From contig NZ_JAIMJA010000001.1 in the NCBI RefSeq assembly GCF_021295315.1, positions 1 through 64,000 on the forward strand: a stretch of 64,000 nucleotides of DNA. Direction: 5' to 3'. The position numbers and the translations under genes were made by a program. Source of the DNA: Motilimonas cestriensis. GTDB lineage: Bacteria > Pseudomonadota > Gammaproteobacteria > Enterobacterales > CBDFNC01. The notes under the pieces were generated by a model. It worked only from the letters and a program-made list of their open reading frames with translations, was not told where the DNA came from and made no database searches. This document shows, in pieces, positions 32,700 through 42,360 of this stretch (within the stretch, counting starts at the first letter, position 1; each line of letters opens with the position of its first letter).

Positions 32700-33359
32700 T
32701 TAATCTCCCCCGCCACAGCTGCTGCAACTTGAGCCGCCACAAGATGAATCGCTACTATCATAACCATCACCACTCCCGCCGCCACAACCAATGTGCCCAG
32801 CACAATAGCCACTGGCACCAGCAACTTGGCAGTTTAAATGATAAGTAAAACCATCGGCAATTTGTAATTTGGCATCAATGGCAAATAATAACGGCAGGGT
32901 AAACGCTGCATTAGGGTCAATGCGGTCTTTTTTACATGCAAAACGCCAGGCTCGTTTAATGCCCTCTTGGGCTATCGTTGGTGAGGTCATGGCTTCGGCG
33001 GGCGTGTGATGTAAAAAACGGCCCAGCCCTTGTTGACAAAACAAGGCATAATTACGCGTGAACAAAATAAACTCATGCCAAGCGACATCTACAACCTGAG
33101 AAGGCATAGACACCATTTTGTTACCCGCTAAGTTACATACTTGAAAGTAATCCCGTAGCCCTTGCATCACTAAGTCTATTTCTGACTCCGTTAAATGCGG
33201 GTAAACTTGCAGCACTTTAGCCTTGATGGATACGGGGAACTGAAAGGACAAAATGTACGCCTCTCGACGCTGAACTCTTTGTCCAGTGAAAACCTTTAAT
33301 AGGCCAATAATGGCTATCACTATGATGGCTGCAATGATCACTTCAAACACTACAAACAA
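32700..33359 (-). CDS. Membrane-anchored protein with Gly/Ser/Cys-rich tail
   Basis: The 219-aa protein starts with a membrane helix (VVFEVIIAAIIVIAIIGLL), then a globular part with the conserved VVDVAWHEFILFTRNYALFC and FLHHTPAEAM blocks that recall the glycine-rich-domain protein family. It ends in a disordered tail with repeated CGG/SCSS units (six Cys in the last 35 residues, with CGGGSGDGYDSS and CGGSSCSSCGGGD). The WH..., HH and Cys residues could bind metal. Function unknown. It lies downstream of fadIJ on the same strand, separated by 113 bases. Confidence 0.65.
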   Translation of the reverse strand: MFVVFEVIIAAIIVIAIIGLLKVFTGQRVQRREAYILSFQFPVSIKAKVLQVYPHLTESEIDLVMQGLRDYFQVCNLAGNKMVSMPSQVVDVAWHEFILFTRNYALFCQQGLGRFLHHTPAEAMTSPTIAQEGIKRAWRFACKKDRIDPNAAFTLPLLFAIDAKLQIADGFTYHLNCQVAGASGYCAGHIGCGGGSGDGYDSSDSSCGGSSCSSCGGGD

Positions 33360-33472
33360 CCTTTATCAATTTTTTGTAAAATGATAAAAGATATTGCTCT
33401 GGCTAGCAACGCAATACTGAGTGCTCATTGGGTTATCAGCCAACAATAAGCACGCAGCTAACTAAATCAATC

Positions 33473-35578
33473 CTACGGCACTGATGGTGCTGATATAGCC
33501 TTAATCATATTAACAACATCAGCTTCAGGGATAAAACGATCGCCATATAGCTTAGCAAACAGGGCCAATTTATCTAATATTACCGCTGCGCCCAGTTGTT
33601 TAATCATGTTAACAGGGCCACCTAAATGGGGCGGAAAGCCAATACCGAATACCGCGCCAACATCAGCATCGCGATCACTTTGCACGATGCCTTCATTTAA
33701 ACAGCGGCACACTTCGAGCACCATTTGCAATACACAGCGCCACGCCATCTCGTCATCCGTTAGATTGGCATTTAAACGGATATCCAGCACATCATAAACC
33801 CTATCATCGGCTTGATTTAGAGACTTAGCATGATCATAACGATAAAAGCCTTTGCTGGCTTTTTTACCTAAACGCTGGTCACCCAGTAAATGATTAAATA
33901 CATCGGGTGGCGTAAATCGCTTGCCTAACTCACGACTTAAAATAGGCGCAATTTTTGCCGCTACATCTAAGCCAACTTCATCCAATAAACGCAGCGGTCC
34001 CACCGGAAAACCAAATTGTGTTAACGCATGATCAATTTTGGCCACTTGCTCTCCCGCTAACAATAAGCGAGCAGCTTCGTTGATATAAGGCGCAAGAATA
34101 CGGTTAACGTAAAAACCAGCGCAATCTTTCACTACTATGGGGGTTTTACCTTGGCGTAAAGCAAAGTTTACCGTGCGATTAATCGTTGCTTCGCTGGTAT
34201 TCGCATGGGGGATCACTTCAACTAAAGGCATTTTTTCTGCCGGGCTAAAGTAATGTAGCCCTATGATGTTTTCTGGTCGCTTAGCATTCTTGGCAATGGC
34301 GGCGATAGGAATCGATGACGTGTTACTAGCAAAAATAGTGTCCTCTCGACCATAATGCTCTACGTCTGCGACCATTTGTTGTTTCAACTTAAGGTCTTCA
34401 AACACGGCCTCTATCACCAAATCGGCTTTACCCATGCCTTGATAATCTAACGTGCCTGAATAACGCGCCATGATTTGGTCATATTCAATCCGTGACAAAT
34501 GCCGTTTACTGCGCTTTTGCTGTAATAAGCCATCACCGTAAGCCATCGCATGCGCCACACCGGATTGATGAATATCTTTGATCCGCACTGCTACGTTTGC
34601 GTTATTAACGCAGCTATAAGCAATACCGCCGCCCATAAAGCCACCGCCCAATAACCAAACTTGCGAGATGGCCTGATCATTGGCATCTTCGCGCTTTTTC
34701 TTTAGTTGGGTTGAAGCAAAAAACAAACCTCTCAAGGCTTGAGACTGCTTTGTCATCACTAATTGCGCAAACTGCTCAGCTTCAGTAGTGAAGGCTTTTT
34801 TACTCATGTTACGCACACTGAGTACATCTAAAATTGCGTCAATCGCGGGGTAATGACCTTTCGATTTAGCCAAGGCTTGTTGCCGCGCTTTTTTAAGTAA
34901 AAAACCGCGGCCAATAAATGAATTAAGCAGCGTTTCGGAAACATTTTGGCGACTCGAGCGTTTCACTTTTTTGCTTAATGCTGCGTATTCCATAGCGCTA
35001 TTGAGTAACACGTCTTTAGGCAATACTTCATCTACCAGCCCTAATGCCAATGCTTGCTTTGCTCTTAGCTGCTTACCAGTCAAGATCAAATCCAGAGACT
35101 TCATCAAACCAATTCGTGCAACTAAGCGCTGGGTGCCGCCACTGCCGGGCAACAGGCCAAGTTGCACCTCGGGTAAACCTAAACGGGTTTTCGGGCTGTC
35201 AGACACGATGCGCATATCACACGCTAACGCTAACTCTAAGCCGCCGCCTAAACAGCTGCCGTCAATGGCAGCCACTACGCGAAACGGTAATTTACTTAAA
35301 CGCTTAAATAGCTTTTGGCCCGCTTCAGACAAAGCCTGCGCTTGTTGCGCGGTTTGGCATTGATCTAACATGTTGATGTCTGCACCAGCAATAAAACAAT
35401 CTTTTTTGCCACTGTAGATAACCAACCCTTTGATGCTGCTGTCTTGCTCAAGTTCATCTAATAGCGCTGACATTTTTTCGATGGCCGATTCTTGTAAGGT
35501 ATTCACTCTCGCATCTGCCATTGAAATACAAATTTGCGCGATGTTATCTTCGGCTCGGATCAAGGTTAAATCTGCCAT
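33473..35578 (-). CDS. fadJ: Fatty acid oxidation complex alpha subunit FadJ
   Basis: The 701-aa multifunctional enzyme carries enoyl-CoA hydratase (residues 1-190; AIDGSCLGGGLELALACDMR, LGLPEVQLGLLPGSGGTQRL) and 3-hydroxyacyl-CoA dehydrogenase (about 305-690; LLGGGFMGGGIAYSC, GLHYFSPAEKMPLVEVIP, VKDCAGFYVNRILAPYINEA). Together these do two steps of the beta-oxidation cycle. Length and pairing with fadI fit the anaerobic-type FadIJ set. Its start follows the fadI stop by one base, so the two are coupled. Confidence 0.95.
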   Translation of the reverse strand: MADLTLIRAEDNIAQICISMADARVNTLQESAIEKMSALLDELEQDSSIKGLVIYSGKKDCFIAGADINMLDQCQTAQQAQALSEAGQKLFKRLSKLPFRVVAAIDGSCLGGGLELALACDMRIVSDSPKTRLGLPEVQLGLLPGSGGTQRLVARIGLMKSLDLILTGKQLRAKQALALGLVDEVLPKDVLLNSAMEYAALSKKVKRSSRQNVSETLLNSFIGRGFLLKKARQQALAKSKGHYPAIDAILDVLSVRNMSKKAFTTEAEQFAQLVMTKQSQALRGLFFASTQLKKKREDANDQAISQVWLLGGGFMGGGIAYSCVNNANVAVRIKDIHQSGVAHAMAYGDGLLQQKRSKRHLSRIEYDQIMARYSGTLDYQGMGKADLVIEAVFEDLKLKQQMVADVEHYGREDTIFASNTSSIPIAAIAKNAKRPENIIGLHYFSPAEKMPLVEVIPHANTSEATINRTVNFALRQGKTPIVVKDCAGFYVNRILAPYINEAARLLLAGEQVAKIDHALTQFGFPVGPLRLLDEVGLDVAAKIAPILSRELGKRFTPPDVFNHLLGDQRLGKKASKGFYRYDHAKSLNQADDRVYDVLDIRLNANLTDDEMAWRCVLQMVLEVCRCLNEGIVQSDRDADVGAVFGIGFPPHLGGPVNMIKQLGAAVILDKLALFAKLYGDRFIPEADVVNMIKAISAPSVP

Positions 35579-35579
35579 A

Positions 35580-36881
35580 TTAATTCACCTCCAAGATAAC
35601 CGCGCTGCCTAAGCCACCTGCGGCGCAAGCGGTACATAAGCCTAACCCGCCGCCACGGCGACGCAAATAACTTAAGGTTTGCAATATCATTCGTATTCCC
35701 GTAGCTGCAAAAGGATGACCATAAGCAATTGAACCACCAAGCGGGTTAAACTTATCCATATCTATGGTACCGATAGCGCCAGTAAGGCCGATGGAACGGC
35801 CAAATTGCTCTGATTCAAACATCTTTATATTGGCTAAAGTCTGCGCAGCAAAGGCTTCATGCATTTCAATGTAATCCATATCAGACAAACTTAAACCGGC
35901 TTTTTTTAATGCGATAGGCGTGGCGTGAGCAGGACCAAGTAGCATGTCTTGCCAGACATCAATCGCAGCAAATGCCCAACTGCGAATATAACCCAGTACA
36001 GGTATCCCTAGCGCCTTTGCTTTCGCTTCACTCATTAACATAATGGCACCCGCACCATCGGTCAGTGGCGTGGAATTTGCCGCCGTTACTGAGCCGTGTT
36101 TTTTATCAAATGCTGGCTTGAGATCGGCGTAATCTGCTAAATGTGAATCGGTGCGAATATTATTGTCTTGCAAGATGGCCTCGCGAAAAGGCGGGGTCCA
36201 CGTTGGCATGACATGTTCTTTTAGCCAGCCTTGTTGCCATGCGTCACTAGCAAGACGATGTGAGCGATGAGCAAACGCATCTTGATCCGCTCGGCTAATA
36301 AGCCAGCTTTTAGCCATTTGCTCCGCCGTTTGCCCCATCGATAGCCCGGTGGAATATTCCGCGATAGCCGGCGCGACGGGCACTAAATCGGCCAATTTCA
36401 ACTGGGATAATAATTGTAATTTCTGCCGTACATTCTTGGCCTTATTGAGTCGCACTAGTTGTTTTGCTAGCTGCTGCGACACACCAATGGGTAACACAGA
36501 GGTAGAATCCGCGCCACCAGCAATGCCTGTCTCAATGGAGCCCGCTAGAATAGACTCGGCAATATTGGCCACCGCCTGAAAACTAGTCGCACACGCACGT
36601 GACACGGAATAGGCGTCAGTGCTCGCGGGTAAGGCCGTGCCTAGCACAATTTCTCTGGCAATATTGGGCGCGGCAGGCATTTGCACCACTTGACCGAATA
36701 CCACTTGCTCAATGGCGCTAGCTGGCAGGTCGGTGCGTTGTAGCAACTCAGACACCACCAGCTTACCCAGCGATAATGCAGGGATATCAGTATAGGCCGT
36801 CATTTGCTTAGCAAAGGGGGTTCGTAGCCCCGCAACAATAGCGATACGTGGTAACGTCGACGATGGTGAAACAGCTGACAT
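35580..36881 (-). CDS. fadI: Acetyl-CoA acyltransferase FadI (3-ketoacyl-CoA thiolase)
   Basis: The 433-aa thiolase cleaves 3-ketoacyl-CoA to acetyl-CoA and a shortened acyl-CoA. The nucleophile Cys is in [12 protein letters not shown] (near residue 98), the His in EMHEAFAAQ, and the second Cys in [16 protein letters not shown] at the C-terminus. The length matches E. coli FadI (436). The first gene of the fadI-fadJ operon is divergent from moxR across 140 bp that hold a FadR-like site. Confidence 0.95.
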   Translation of the reverse strand: MSAVSPSSTLPRIAIVAGLRTPFAKQMTAYTDIPALSLGKLVVSELLQRTDLPASAIEQVVFGQVVQMPAAPNIAREIVLGTALPASTDAYSVSRACATSFQAVANIAESILAGSIETGIAGGADSTSVLPIGVSQQLAKQLVRLNKAKNVRQKLQLLSQLKLADLVPVAPAIAEYSTGLSMGQTAEQMAKSWLISRADQDAFAHRSHRLASDAWQQGWLKEHVMPTWTPPFREAILQDNNIRTDSHLADYADLKPAFDKKHGSVTAANSTPLTDGAGAIMLMSEAKAKALGIPVLGYIRSWAFAAIDVWQDMLLGPAHATPIALKKAGLSLSDMDYIEMHEAFAAQTLANIKMFESEQFGRSIGLTGAIGTIDMDKFNPLGGSIAYGHPFAATGIRMILQTLSYLRRRGGGLGLCTACAAGGLGSAVILEVN

Positions 36882-36950
36882 ACGGGCACCTTGAATTATT
36901 AGCAGCGTAAATTAATGTAAATGTTTATTATAATTCAACTATTTAATCAT

Positions 36951-36967
36951 AGTCGGTCTTTTCAGAT
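36951..36967 (-). promoter_or_regulatory. FadR-like operator upstream of fadI
   Basis: Read on the minus strand the site is ATCTGAAAAGACCGACT, matching the E. coli fad operator ATCTGGTACGACCAGAT at 11 of 17 positions, with conserved ATCTG and GACC halves. It lies about 70 bp before the fadI start. The match is only moderate and was counted by eye. Confidence 0.25.
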
Positions 36968-37021
36968 CTGTTGCTTAAGGGTAAGATTTGCACACTTATT
37001 TAACAGACTAAAGTTTTTCTC

Positions 37022-37981
37022 ATGCCAGCACAAAATATTCAAGCGCTTAGAGCGTATCTAAATAACGAAATTCTGGGCCAAGCCGAGTTAGTGGACAGTT
37101 TGTTGATCGCCTTATTGGCAGACGGCCACATAATAGTAGAAGGTCCCCCAGGACTTGCCAAAACGCGCGCCGTAAAAGCCTTAGCCGATGGCATAGCGGG
37201 CGATTTTCACCGTATTCAGTTTACACCCGACCTATTACCCGCCGATTTAACCGGCACGGATATTTTTCGCCCACAAACCAGTGAGTTTGTATTTGAGTCA
37301 GGCCCATTGTTTCATAACTTAATTTTGGCCGATGAAATCAATCGCGCCCCGGCTAAGGTGCAGTCAGCATTATTAGAAGCCATGGCCGAGCACCAAGTGA
37401 CCGTCGGAAAAAAAACCTACCCCTTACCAGAGCTATTTTTAGTGATGGCAACGCAAAACCCGCTTGAGCAAGAAGGTACTTACCCACTACCAGAAGCGCA
37501 ACTAGACCGCTTTATCATGCATCTAGAGCTAGACTACCCAGATGGCGAAACAGAAAAAGCGATTTTGCGCTTAAATCAAAGTGAGATTGTAGGCGCGCAG
37601 AAAAAGCCACTAACAAAATTAACACCTGAAGACATCTTCTCCCTTCGCCAAGCCGTGATGAAGGTGACACTAGCGCCACAACTTGAACAATACGTTGTCG
37701 ATCTTGTAATGGCCACGCGCCACCCTGAAAAATACTCAGCGGAGTTAGCCAGTTGGATCAGTTACGGCGTGAGCCCAAGGGCAACAATAGCGCTGGCTCG
37801 CACCAGCCGCGCGCGCGCTTGGTTAGAAGGCCGTGATTTTGTTACACCAGATGACATTATCCGCTGTTGCTATCCCGTATTTAGACACCGTTTACTACTG
37901 AGCTATGAAGCAGAAGCTGATGGCGTCAATGCCAACCAAGTGATCCAAAAAATTGTTCAACAAGTGGCGTTACCTGCATGA
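37022..37981 (+). CDS. MoxR family AAA+ ATPase
   Basis: The 319-aa chaperone-like ATPase starts the Bat operon. It has Walker A VEGPPGLAKTRAVKAL, Walker B LILADEINRAPAKVQSALLEAM, sensor-1 LFLVMATQNPLEQEGTYPLPEAQLDRF and an arginine-rich sensor-2 end (SPRATIALARTSRARAWLEGR). MoxR proteins act with von Willebrand A (VWA) proteins, here encoded downstream, in protein or metal-centre assembly and stress tolerance. The next gene overlaps by 4 bases (ATGA). Confidence 0.93.
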   Translation: MPAQNIQALRAYLNNEILGQAELVDSLLIALLADGHIIVEGPPGLAKTRAVKALADGIAGDFHRIQFTPDLLPADLTGTDIFRPQTSEFVFESGPLFHNLILADEINRAPAKVQSALLEAMAEHQVTVGKKTYPLPELFLVMATQNPLEQEGTYPLPEAQLDRFIMHLELDYPDGETEKAILRLNQSEIVGAQKKPLTKLTPEDIFSLRQAVMKVTLAPQLEQYVVDLVMATRHPEKYSAELASWISYGVSPRATIALARTSRARAWLEGRDFVTPDDIIRCCYPVFRHRLLLSYEAEADGVNANQVIQKIVQQVALPA

Positions 37982-38925
37982 TCAATCCAGCCCTTCCTTA
38001 TAGTGACGGACTTAATCTAACACTAAAAGAGTTGCTGTATTATCAACAACAAAAGAAACCTCGCGCCAGCCAAGGCATGGCTAAAAGCATGTTAGCGGGC
38101 CCTTATCGCTCGCTCATTAAAGGCCGAGGCATGGAGTTTGATGAAGTTCGTCAATACCAAGCCGGTGATGACGTGCGCGCCATTGACTGGCGCGTCACAG
38201 CACGCACCGGCAGTACCCATACCAAGGTGTTTAAAGAAGAAAAAGAGCGCCCAGTGCTGCTTTTGGTCGACTTTTCTGACAGTATGATTTTTGGCTCTCA
38301 GTTATTATTAAAGTCCGTTCAAGCGGCTCATTTGGCTGCGCAACTGGCTTGGCAAGCTAAGCAAAGAGGCGATCGTATTGGCGGCGTGATCTTTAATCAT
38401 GATCAGCACCTAGAGCTACGCCCGAAAGGCCGAGCCAGCGGTGTATTAAAATTAGTTCATCAATTACAAAATTTACATCGAAATCAGCCTCAAGCCTTGC
38501 AAAACGCGCCCAACCAGCCTGAAAGCGGCGAACGACATATCGATCCGGGACAGTATTTTACCGAGCAGCTTACCCGGCTCCGCCGCTTGGCCAATACCGG
38601 CAGTCAGATCCACATTATCAGTGATTTTGCTCATTTAAACGACGAAGGTGAAAAACAGCTGGCGTTAATTAAACGGCATAATCAAGTCACCGCTTGGCAG
38701 CTTCATGATCCTTTAGAACAGAGCATCCCAACGGGCGCCACCGCTTCTTTGAATGTGGTTAGCGAGCAAGGCCGCGGCTGGCTAAATTTAGGTAAGGACA
38801 ATCGCCGCTATCAGCAGCAAGCACTATTACGTCAACAATCCCTAGAGCTGCGCCTTAAGCGTCGTGCAATTGGACACCGTCAAGTGAATGCTGGACAGCC
38901 GTTACTGCAACAAATGTCAATATGA
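37978..38925 (+). CDS. DUF58 domain protein
   Basis: The 315-aa protein contains the DUF58 core: GPYRSLIKGRGMEFDEVRQY, then GDDVRAIDWRVTARTGSTHTK, then a VWA-like strand VLLLVDFSDSMIFGS with a DxSxS metal-site motif. It has no membrane segment and acts in the cytoplasm with MoxR. It overlaps the moxR stop by 4 bases. The C-terminal region is Gln/Arg-rich and basic (QQALLRQQSLELRLKRRAIG). Confidence 0.9.
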   Translation: MINPALPYSDGLNLTLKELLYYQQQKKPRASQGMAKSMLAGPYRSLIKGRGMEFDEVRQYQAGDDVRAIDWRVTARTGSTHTKVFKEEKERPVLLLVDFSDSMIFGSQLLLKSVQAAHLAAQLAWQAKQRGDRIGGVIFNHDQHLELRPKGRASGVLKLVHQLQNLHRNQPQALQNAPNQPESGERHIDPGQYFTEQLTRLRRLANTGSQIHIISDFAHLNDEGEKQLALIKRHNQVTAWQLHDPLEQSIPTGATASLNVVSEQGRGWLNLGKDNRRYQQQALLRQQSLELRLKRRAIGHRQVNAGQPLLQQMSI

Positions 38926-38988
38926 CCACGCTGAGATGTGTCTCAATGAAGTGATATCCGTGATTAAAACTTTTGGAGTGTAACAACA

Positions 38989-39501
38989 ATGCAAGCAAAT
39001 CCCGCCGTGCCAGATTTGGGGCTGCATGACATTATATTGCCACCCCCGCCATCAAGTTGGCCGCCGTCTCTATTAGCCCTACTGATTGCCTTGGTAATTG
39101 TTATTTTAATCGTCGTAGGTGTGGTGTTTTTTATTCAATATCGCGCTAAACGCAAGGTGAAACGCGCCGCAATAACACAACTCATGCAACTAAAAGCGAC
39201 CCAAGCATCCATTACCGAGCTGAGCGCGTTACTCAAACAAGCTGCATTACATTATTATCCACGCGAGCAAGTCGCTTCGTTGCACGGCGCAGCTTGGTTG
39301 GATTACTTAAGTCAAAGCAGCCAACAAAAAGCAAACTTTAGCGATGTTAAATCACGCTGGCTAGCCGCATTTTATCAACGCAGTGTCATGGCCAATGACG
39401 CTGATTTTACCCTTGCGAAAAACTGGCTAATCCATGCCTTGCCAGCCAATCATACAGAATTAAAAGTAACTAGCAGCAAGGGGAGCCCGGCCCATGTTTG
39501 A
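38989..39501 (+). CDS. DUF4381 domain membrane protein
   Basis: The 170-aa protein begins with the LHDIILPPPPSSWPPS motif typical of DUF4381, followed by one membrane helix (LLALLIALVIVILIVVGVVFF, about residues 27-49) and a cytoplasmic domain of about 115 residues. GGAGTG is the ribosome site. It overlaps the next VWA gene by 8 bases. It probably links the MoxR/DUF58 part to the membrane VWA proteins; molecular function unknown. Confidence 0.88.
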   Translation: MQANPAVPDLGLHDIILPPPPSSWPPSLLALLIALVIVILIVVGVVFFIQYRAKRKVKRAAITQLMQLKATQASITELSALLKQAALHYYPREQVASLHGAAWLDYLSQSSQQKANFSDVKSRWLAAFYQRSVMANDADFTLAKNWLIHALPANHTELKVTSSKGSPAHV

Positions 39502-40462
39502 GTTTAGTTATTTATGGTTAGCATTATTACTGCCTTTACCTTTGCTATTACTACTGTTAAAACCCCTCGCCCGCCAGCAATTAAGTTTGTGGCTACCACT
39601 CGCCCCCATTAGCGAGCAGCAAACAACGGTCAATGTTCAAACAAAATTGCCTCAACTATTGCTTTGGCTGGCTTGGCTATTTTTTGTATTAGCGTTAATG
39701 CGACCAACCTGGGTTGGAGAGCCCATTCGCATCACCCAACAGCATCGCGATGTGATGCTCGCGCTGGACTTATCCCGTAGTATGGAAATTGAAGACATGG
39801 AGCTTGGCATAAGCCAAGTCAATCGCTTAGCCGTGAGTAAAAAAGTGATCAGTGACTTTATCTCCCGTCGCAGTGGCGATCGCCTGGGCTTGATCTTGTT
39901 TGCCGATCACGCCTACTTACAAGCGCCATTAACATTTGACTTAGCCACACTGCAAACATTAATGCAGGAAACTGAAATTGGCCTAGTCGGTGATAAAACA
40001 GCCATCGGCGAAGGAATTGGCTTGGCAGTAAAACGCTTCATTGAAGCGGAGAATGAACAGCGCGTGCTGATTTTACTGACCGATGGTCAAAATACCTCTG
40101 GTAGCTTAACCCCCCAGCAAGCTGGTGAATTAGCCAAACAGCAAAACATTAAAATTTATACTATTGGCTTAGGAGCTGATGTGATGATCCAACGCAACCT
40201 GTTTGGAAGTCACAAAGTGAATCCTTCCGCTGATTTAGATGAAAAAACCTTGTTTGATATCGCGACGATGACAGGTGGACAATATTTTCGCGCCCGCAGC
40301 AGTGAAGATCTCGAGCAAATTTACCAAAACCTCGACCAGCTTGAACCTATCGCCAATGAAGAGCAAAGTTTTCGGCCTGAGAAAAATCTCTTTTTCTGGC
40401 CCTTGTTACTTAGCTTAATTCTATTTAGCTGTCGTTTAGTTTTAGTTAAGGAGCGCAATTAA
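39494..40462 (+). CDS. VWA domain membrane protein (BatA-like)
   Basis: The 322-aa protein has N-terminal helices (about residues 5-25 and 52-70), a von Willebrand A domain with an intact metal site (DVMLALDLSRSMEIED: DxSxS; DKTAIGEGI; LLTDGQNTSG) and one C-terminal helix (NLFFWPLLLSLILFSCRLVL). It is a BatA-type protein, anchored by its helices with the VWA domain probably facing the periplasm. The next gene starts one base after its stop. Confidence 0.92.
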   Translation: MFEFSYLWLALLLPLPLLLLLLKPLARQQLSLWLPLAPISEQQTTVNVQTKLPQLLLWLAWLFFVLALMRPTWVGEPIRITQQHRDVMLALDLSRSMEIEDMELGISQVNRLAVSKKVISDFISRRSGDRLGLILFADHAYLQAPLTFDLATLQTLMQETEIGLVGDKTAIGEGIGLAVKRFIEAENEQRVLILLTDGQNTSGSLTPQQAGELAKQQNIKIYTIGLGADVMIQRNLFGSHKVNPSADLDEKTLFDIATMTGGQYFRARSSEDLEQIYQNLDQLEPIANEEQSFRPEKNLFFWPLLLSLILFSCRLVLVKERN

Positions 40463-40463
40463 T

Positions 40464-42344
40464 ATGGAATTACTCCGCCCTTATTATTTATTGTTGCTGC
40501 CAATGGTGGCATTAGTATGGTGGCAATTAAAGCGCCGCTGCCCCAAACAGTCGTTGCAACAGTTAATCGCGCCCCATTTAAGTAAGCAGCTAGTGACAGG
40601 CGATACGGCATCGCAACAGGGCGTTAATTTAATTGCTGCGCTGCTCGTTATTGCTGTAATCGCACTTTCTGGCCCGAGTTTTCGCAGTCATGAAGTACCG
40701 ATAAAACAAATTAGCCCTGCCCGCGTTATCGTCATGGATATGTCTGCTAATATGCTGGCCACGGATTTAAAGCCGAACCGTTTAACCCAAGCTCGATTTA
40801 AAGCATTCGATTTGGTAAAGCAACGCACCGAAGGTGAGCAAGCTTTGATCGCCTACGCAGGCGACGCTTTTACCATTAGCCCGCTTACCTCAGACGCGGG
40901 TAACTTATTAAACCTTATCCCTAATTTAGCGCCCAACATTATGCCAGCAATGGGCAATAATCCCCTATCAGGCTTAGATTTAGGAATTGAACTGCTTACT
41001 AATTCAGGCTATCAACACGGTGATATCATTTTTATCAGCGGCGGTTTTAGCGCCAGCCAAGCTGAACAAATGCAATCACGTTTAAAGGGTCAACCGTGGC
41101 GCATATCGGTGCTGGCGACAGGTACAGCAAAAGGTGCGCCGATCAGCTTAGCTAACGGTGACTTACTCAAAGATGCACAAGGCAACATAGTGGTTGCACA
41201 ACTGGATGCACCAGCAATGCAGCAACTGGCTCGAGCAAGTGGTGGCATTTACGTGCCTCTGAGTGCCAGCAAACGAGATATCGAGCTACTCAATAACATT
41301 GAGTTGTTAGACGCTCAGCTCAGCCGCACCGATAGCCAAGAACAACAGCAAACCAATCAAGCCGTTGATGATGGCTACTGGCTGATGTTTCTGATCTTAC
41401 CTTTTTTCTTATTGGCTTTTCGCCGTGGTCAGCTGGCTTCAATCATCTTGGTGGGCATATTGACAGTCCCTCAACCAAGTCAAGCCAGTTGGTGGCAAAA
41501 CAGCCAAAAACAAGCCTATGATGCGTTTGAGCAACAAAACTACGAGCAAGCCGCACAACAGTTTGATGATCCCCTTTGGCAAGGCTCCACACTTTATAAA
41601 GCGCAAGATTACCAAGGCGCCGCCGAGGCATTTAAGCAAGTTGAAACTGCTGAAGGCTTTTACAACTTAGGCAATGCCCTTGCTATGCAGCAAGACTTTA
41701 AAGGCGCAATAGCAGCGTATGATCAAGCCCTTAAGTTAGCACCTAACTTGCAGCCAGCTAAAGACAATAAAGCTAAGATTGAAGAATTGCTCAAACCCCA
41801 AGAGCAACAAAACCAGGACCAGCAAAATAATCAACAATCAGAACAGCAAGATAAAGAGCAACAGGGCCAGGATCAGCAGTCCCAAGAGCAACAATCACAA
41901 AGTGATCAGTCGCAGCAGCCATCCGAGGATCAACAATCCAGCGAACAGTCACAACAAAGTCAGTCTGGGCAAAATCAATCGCAGCAAAACAGCGAAGAGC
42001 AAAACACGCAAAACCAAGAGGCACAAAACGCTGAAAACCAACGTGATCAACAACAAGATGAAAATGCACAGCGACAAGACCAGTCTCAACAAAATGAGCA
42101 GGCACAAACTGAGCCCAGCCCTGTCCCGTCAAGCCAACAAGGCAGCGTAGCCAGTCCTGAGCCAAGTGACGAACAACAATCAGCTCAACAGGCAATAAGC
42201 CAAGCAATTGAAGGCGAAGCAGAGCCTGAAGAGGAAGGCCCTGAAATGCCTTATTTATTGCAACAAATGCCCGATGATCCAGCCATTTTATTACGCAATA
42301 AAATGCGTCTTGAATATCAAAAACGTCAACGTGAAAACCGCTAA
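40464..42344 (+). CDS. VWA/TPR membrane protein with Gln-rich tail (BatB/BatC-like)
   Basis: The 626-aa protein joins two Bat roles: a VWA domain (about residues 85-285) flanked by membrane helices, then TPR repeats (TAEGFYNLGNALAMQQDFKGAI; YDQALKLAPNLQ, about 393-435). The metal site is altered: VIVMDMSANML has DxSxN and the later acidic position reads FISGGFSAS. From about residue 445 to 590 the chain is a low-complexity Gln/Asn/Ser/Glu-rich stretch (for example QQNQDQQNNQQSEQQ) before a short conserved end (YLLQQMPDDPAILLRNKM). Such tails vary by species. Confidence 0.88.
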   Translation: MELLRPYYLLLLPMVALVWWQLKRRCPKQSLQQLIAPHLSKQLVTGDTASQQGVNLIAALLVIAVIALSGPSFRSHEVPIKQISPARVIVMDMSANMLATDLKPNRLTQARFKAFDLVKQRTEGEQALIAYAGDAFTISPLTSDAGNLLNLIPNLAPNIMPAMGNNPLSGLDLGIELLTNSGYQHGDIIFISGGFSASQAEQMQSRLKGQPWRISVLATGTAKGAPISLANGDLLKDAQGNIVVAQLDAPAMQQLARASGGIYVPLSASKRDIELLNNIELLDAQLSRTDSQEQQQTNQAVDDGYWLMFLILPFFLLAFRRGQLASIILVGILTVPQPSQASWWQNSQKQAYDAFEQQNYEQAAQQFDDPLWQGSTLYKAQDYQGAAEAFKQVETAEGFYNLGNALAMQQDFKGAIAAYDQALKLAPNLQPAKDNKAKIEELLKPQEQQNQDQQNNQQSEQQDKEQQGQDQQSQEQQSQSDQSQQPSEDQQSSEQSQQSQSGQNQSQQNSEEQNTQNQEAQNAENQRDQQQDENAQRQDQSQQNEQAQTEPSPVPSSQQGSVASPEPSDEQQSAQQAISQAIEGEAEPEEEGPEMPYLLQQMPDDPAILLRNKMRLEYQKRQRENR

Positions 42345-42360
42345 CAGCAAGGAACAACAA

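Noticed and set aside
41791-42360. 189-aa minus-strand frame opposite the VWA/TPR gene
   Set aside because: It is the antisense shadow of the Gln-rich low-complexity coding region.
42208-42360. Extended N-terminus of the BatD-like protein
   Set aside because: It overlaps the previous gene in another frame, is Lys/Cys-rich without a family match, and the GTG at 42361 has a ribosome site and gives a signal peptide.
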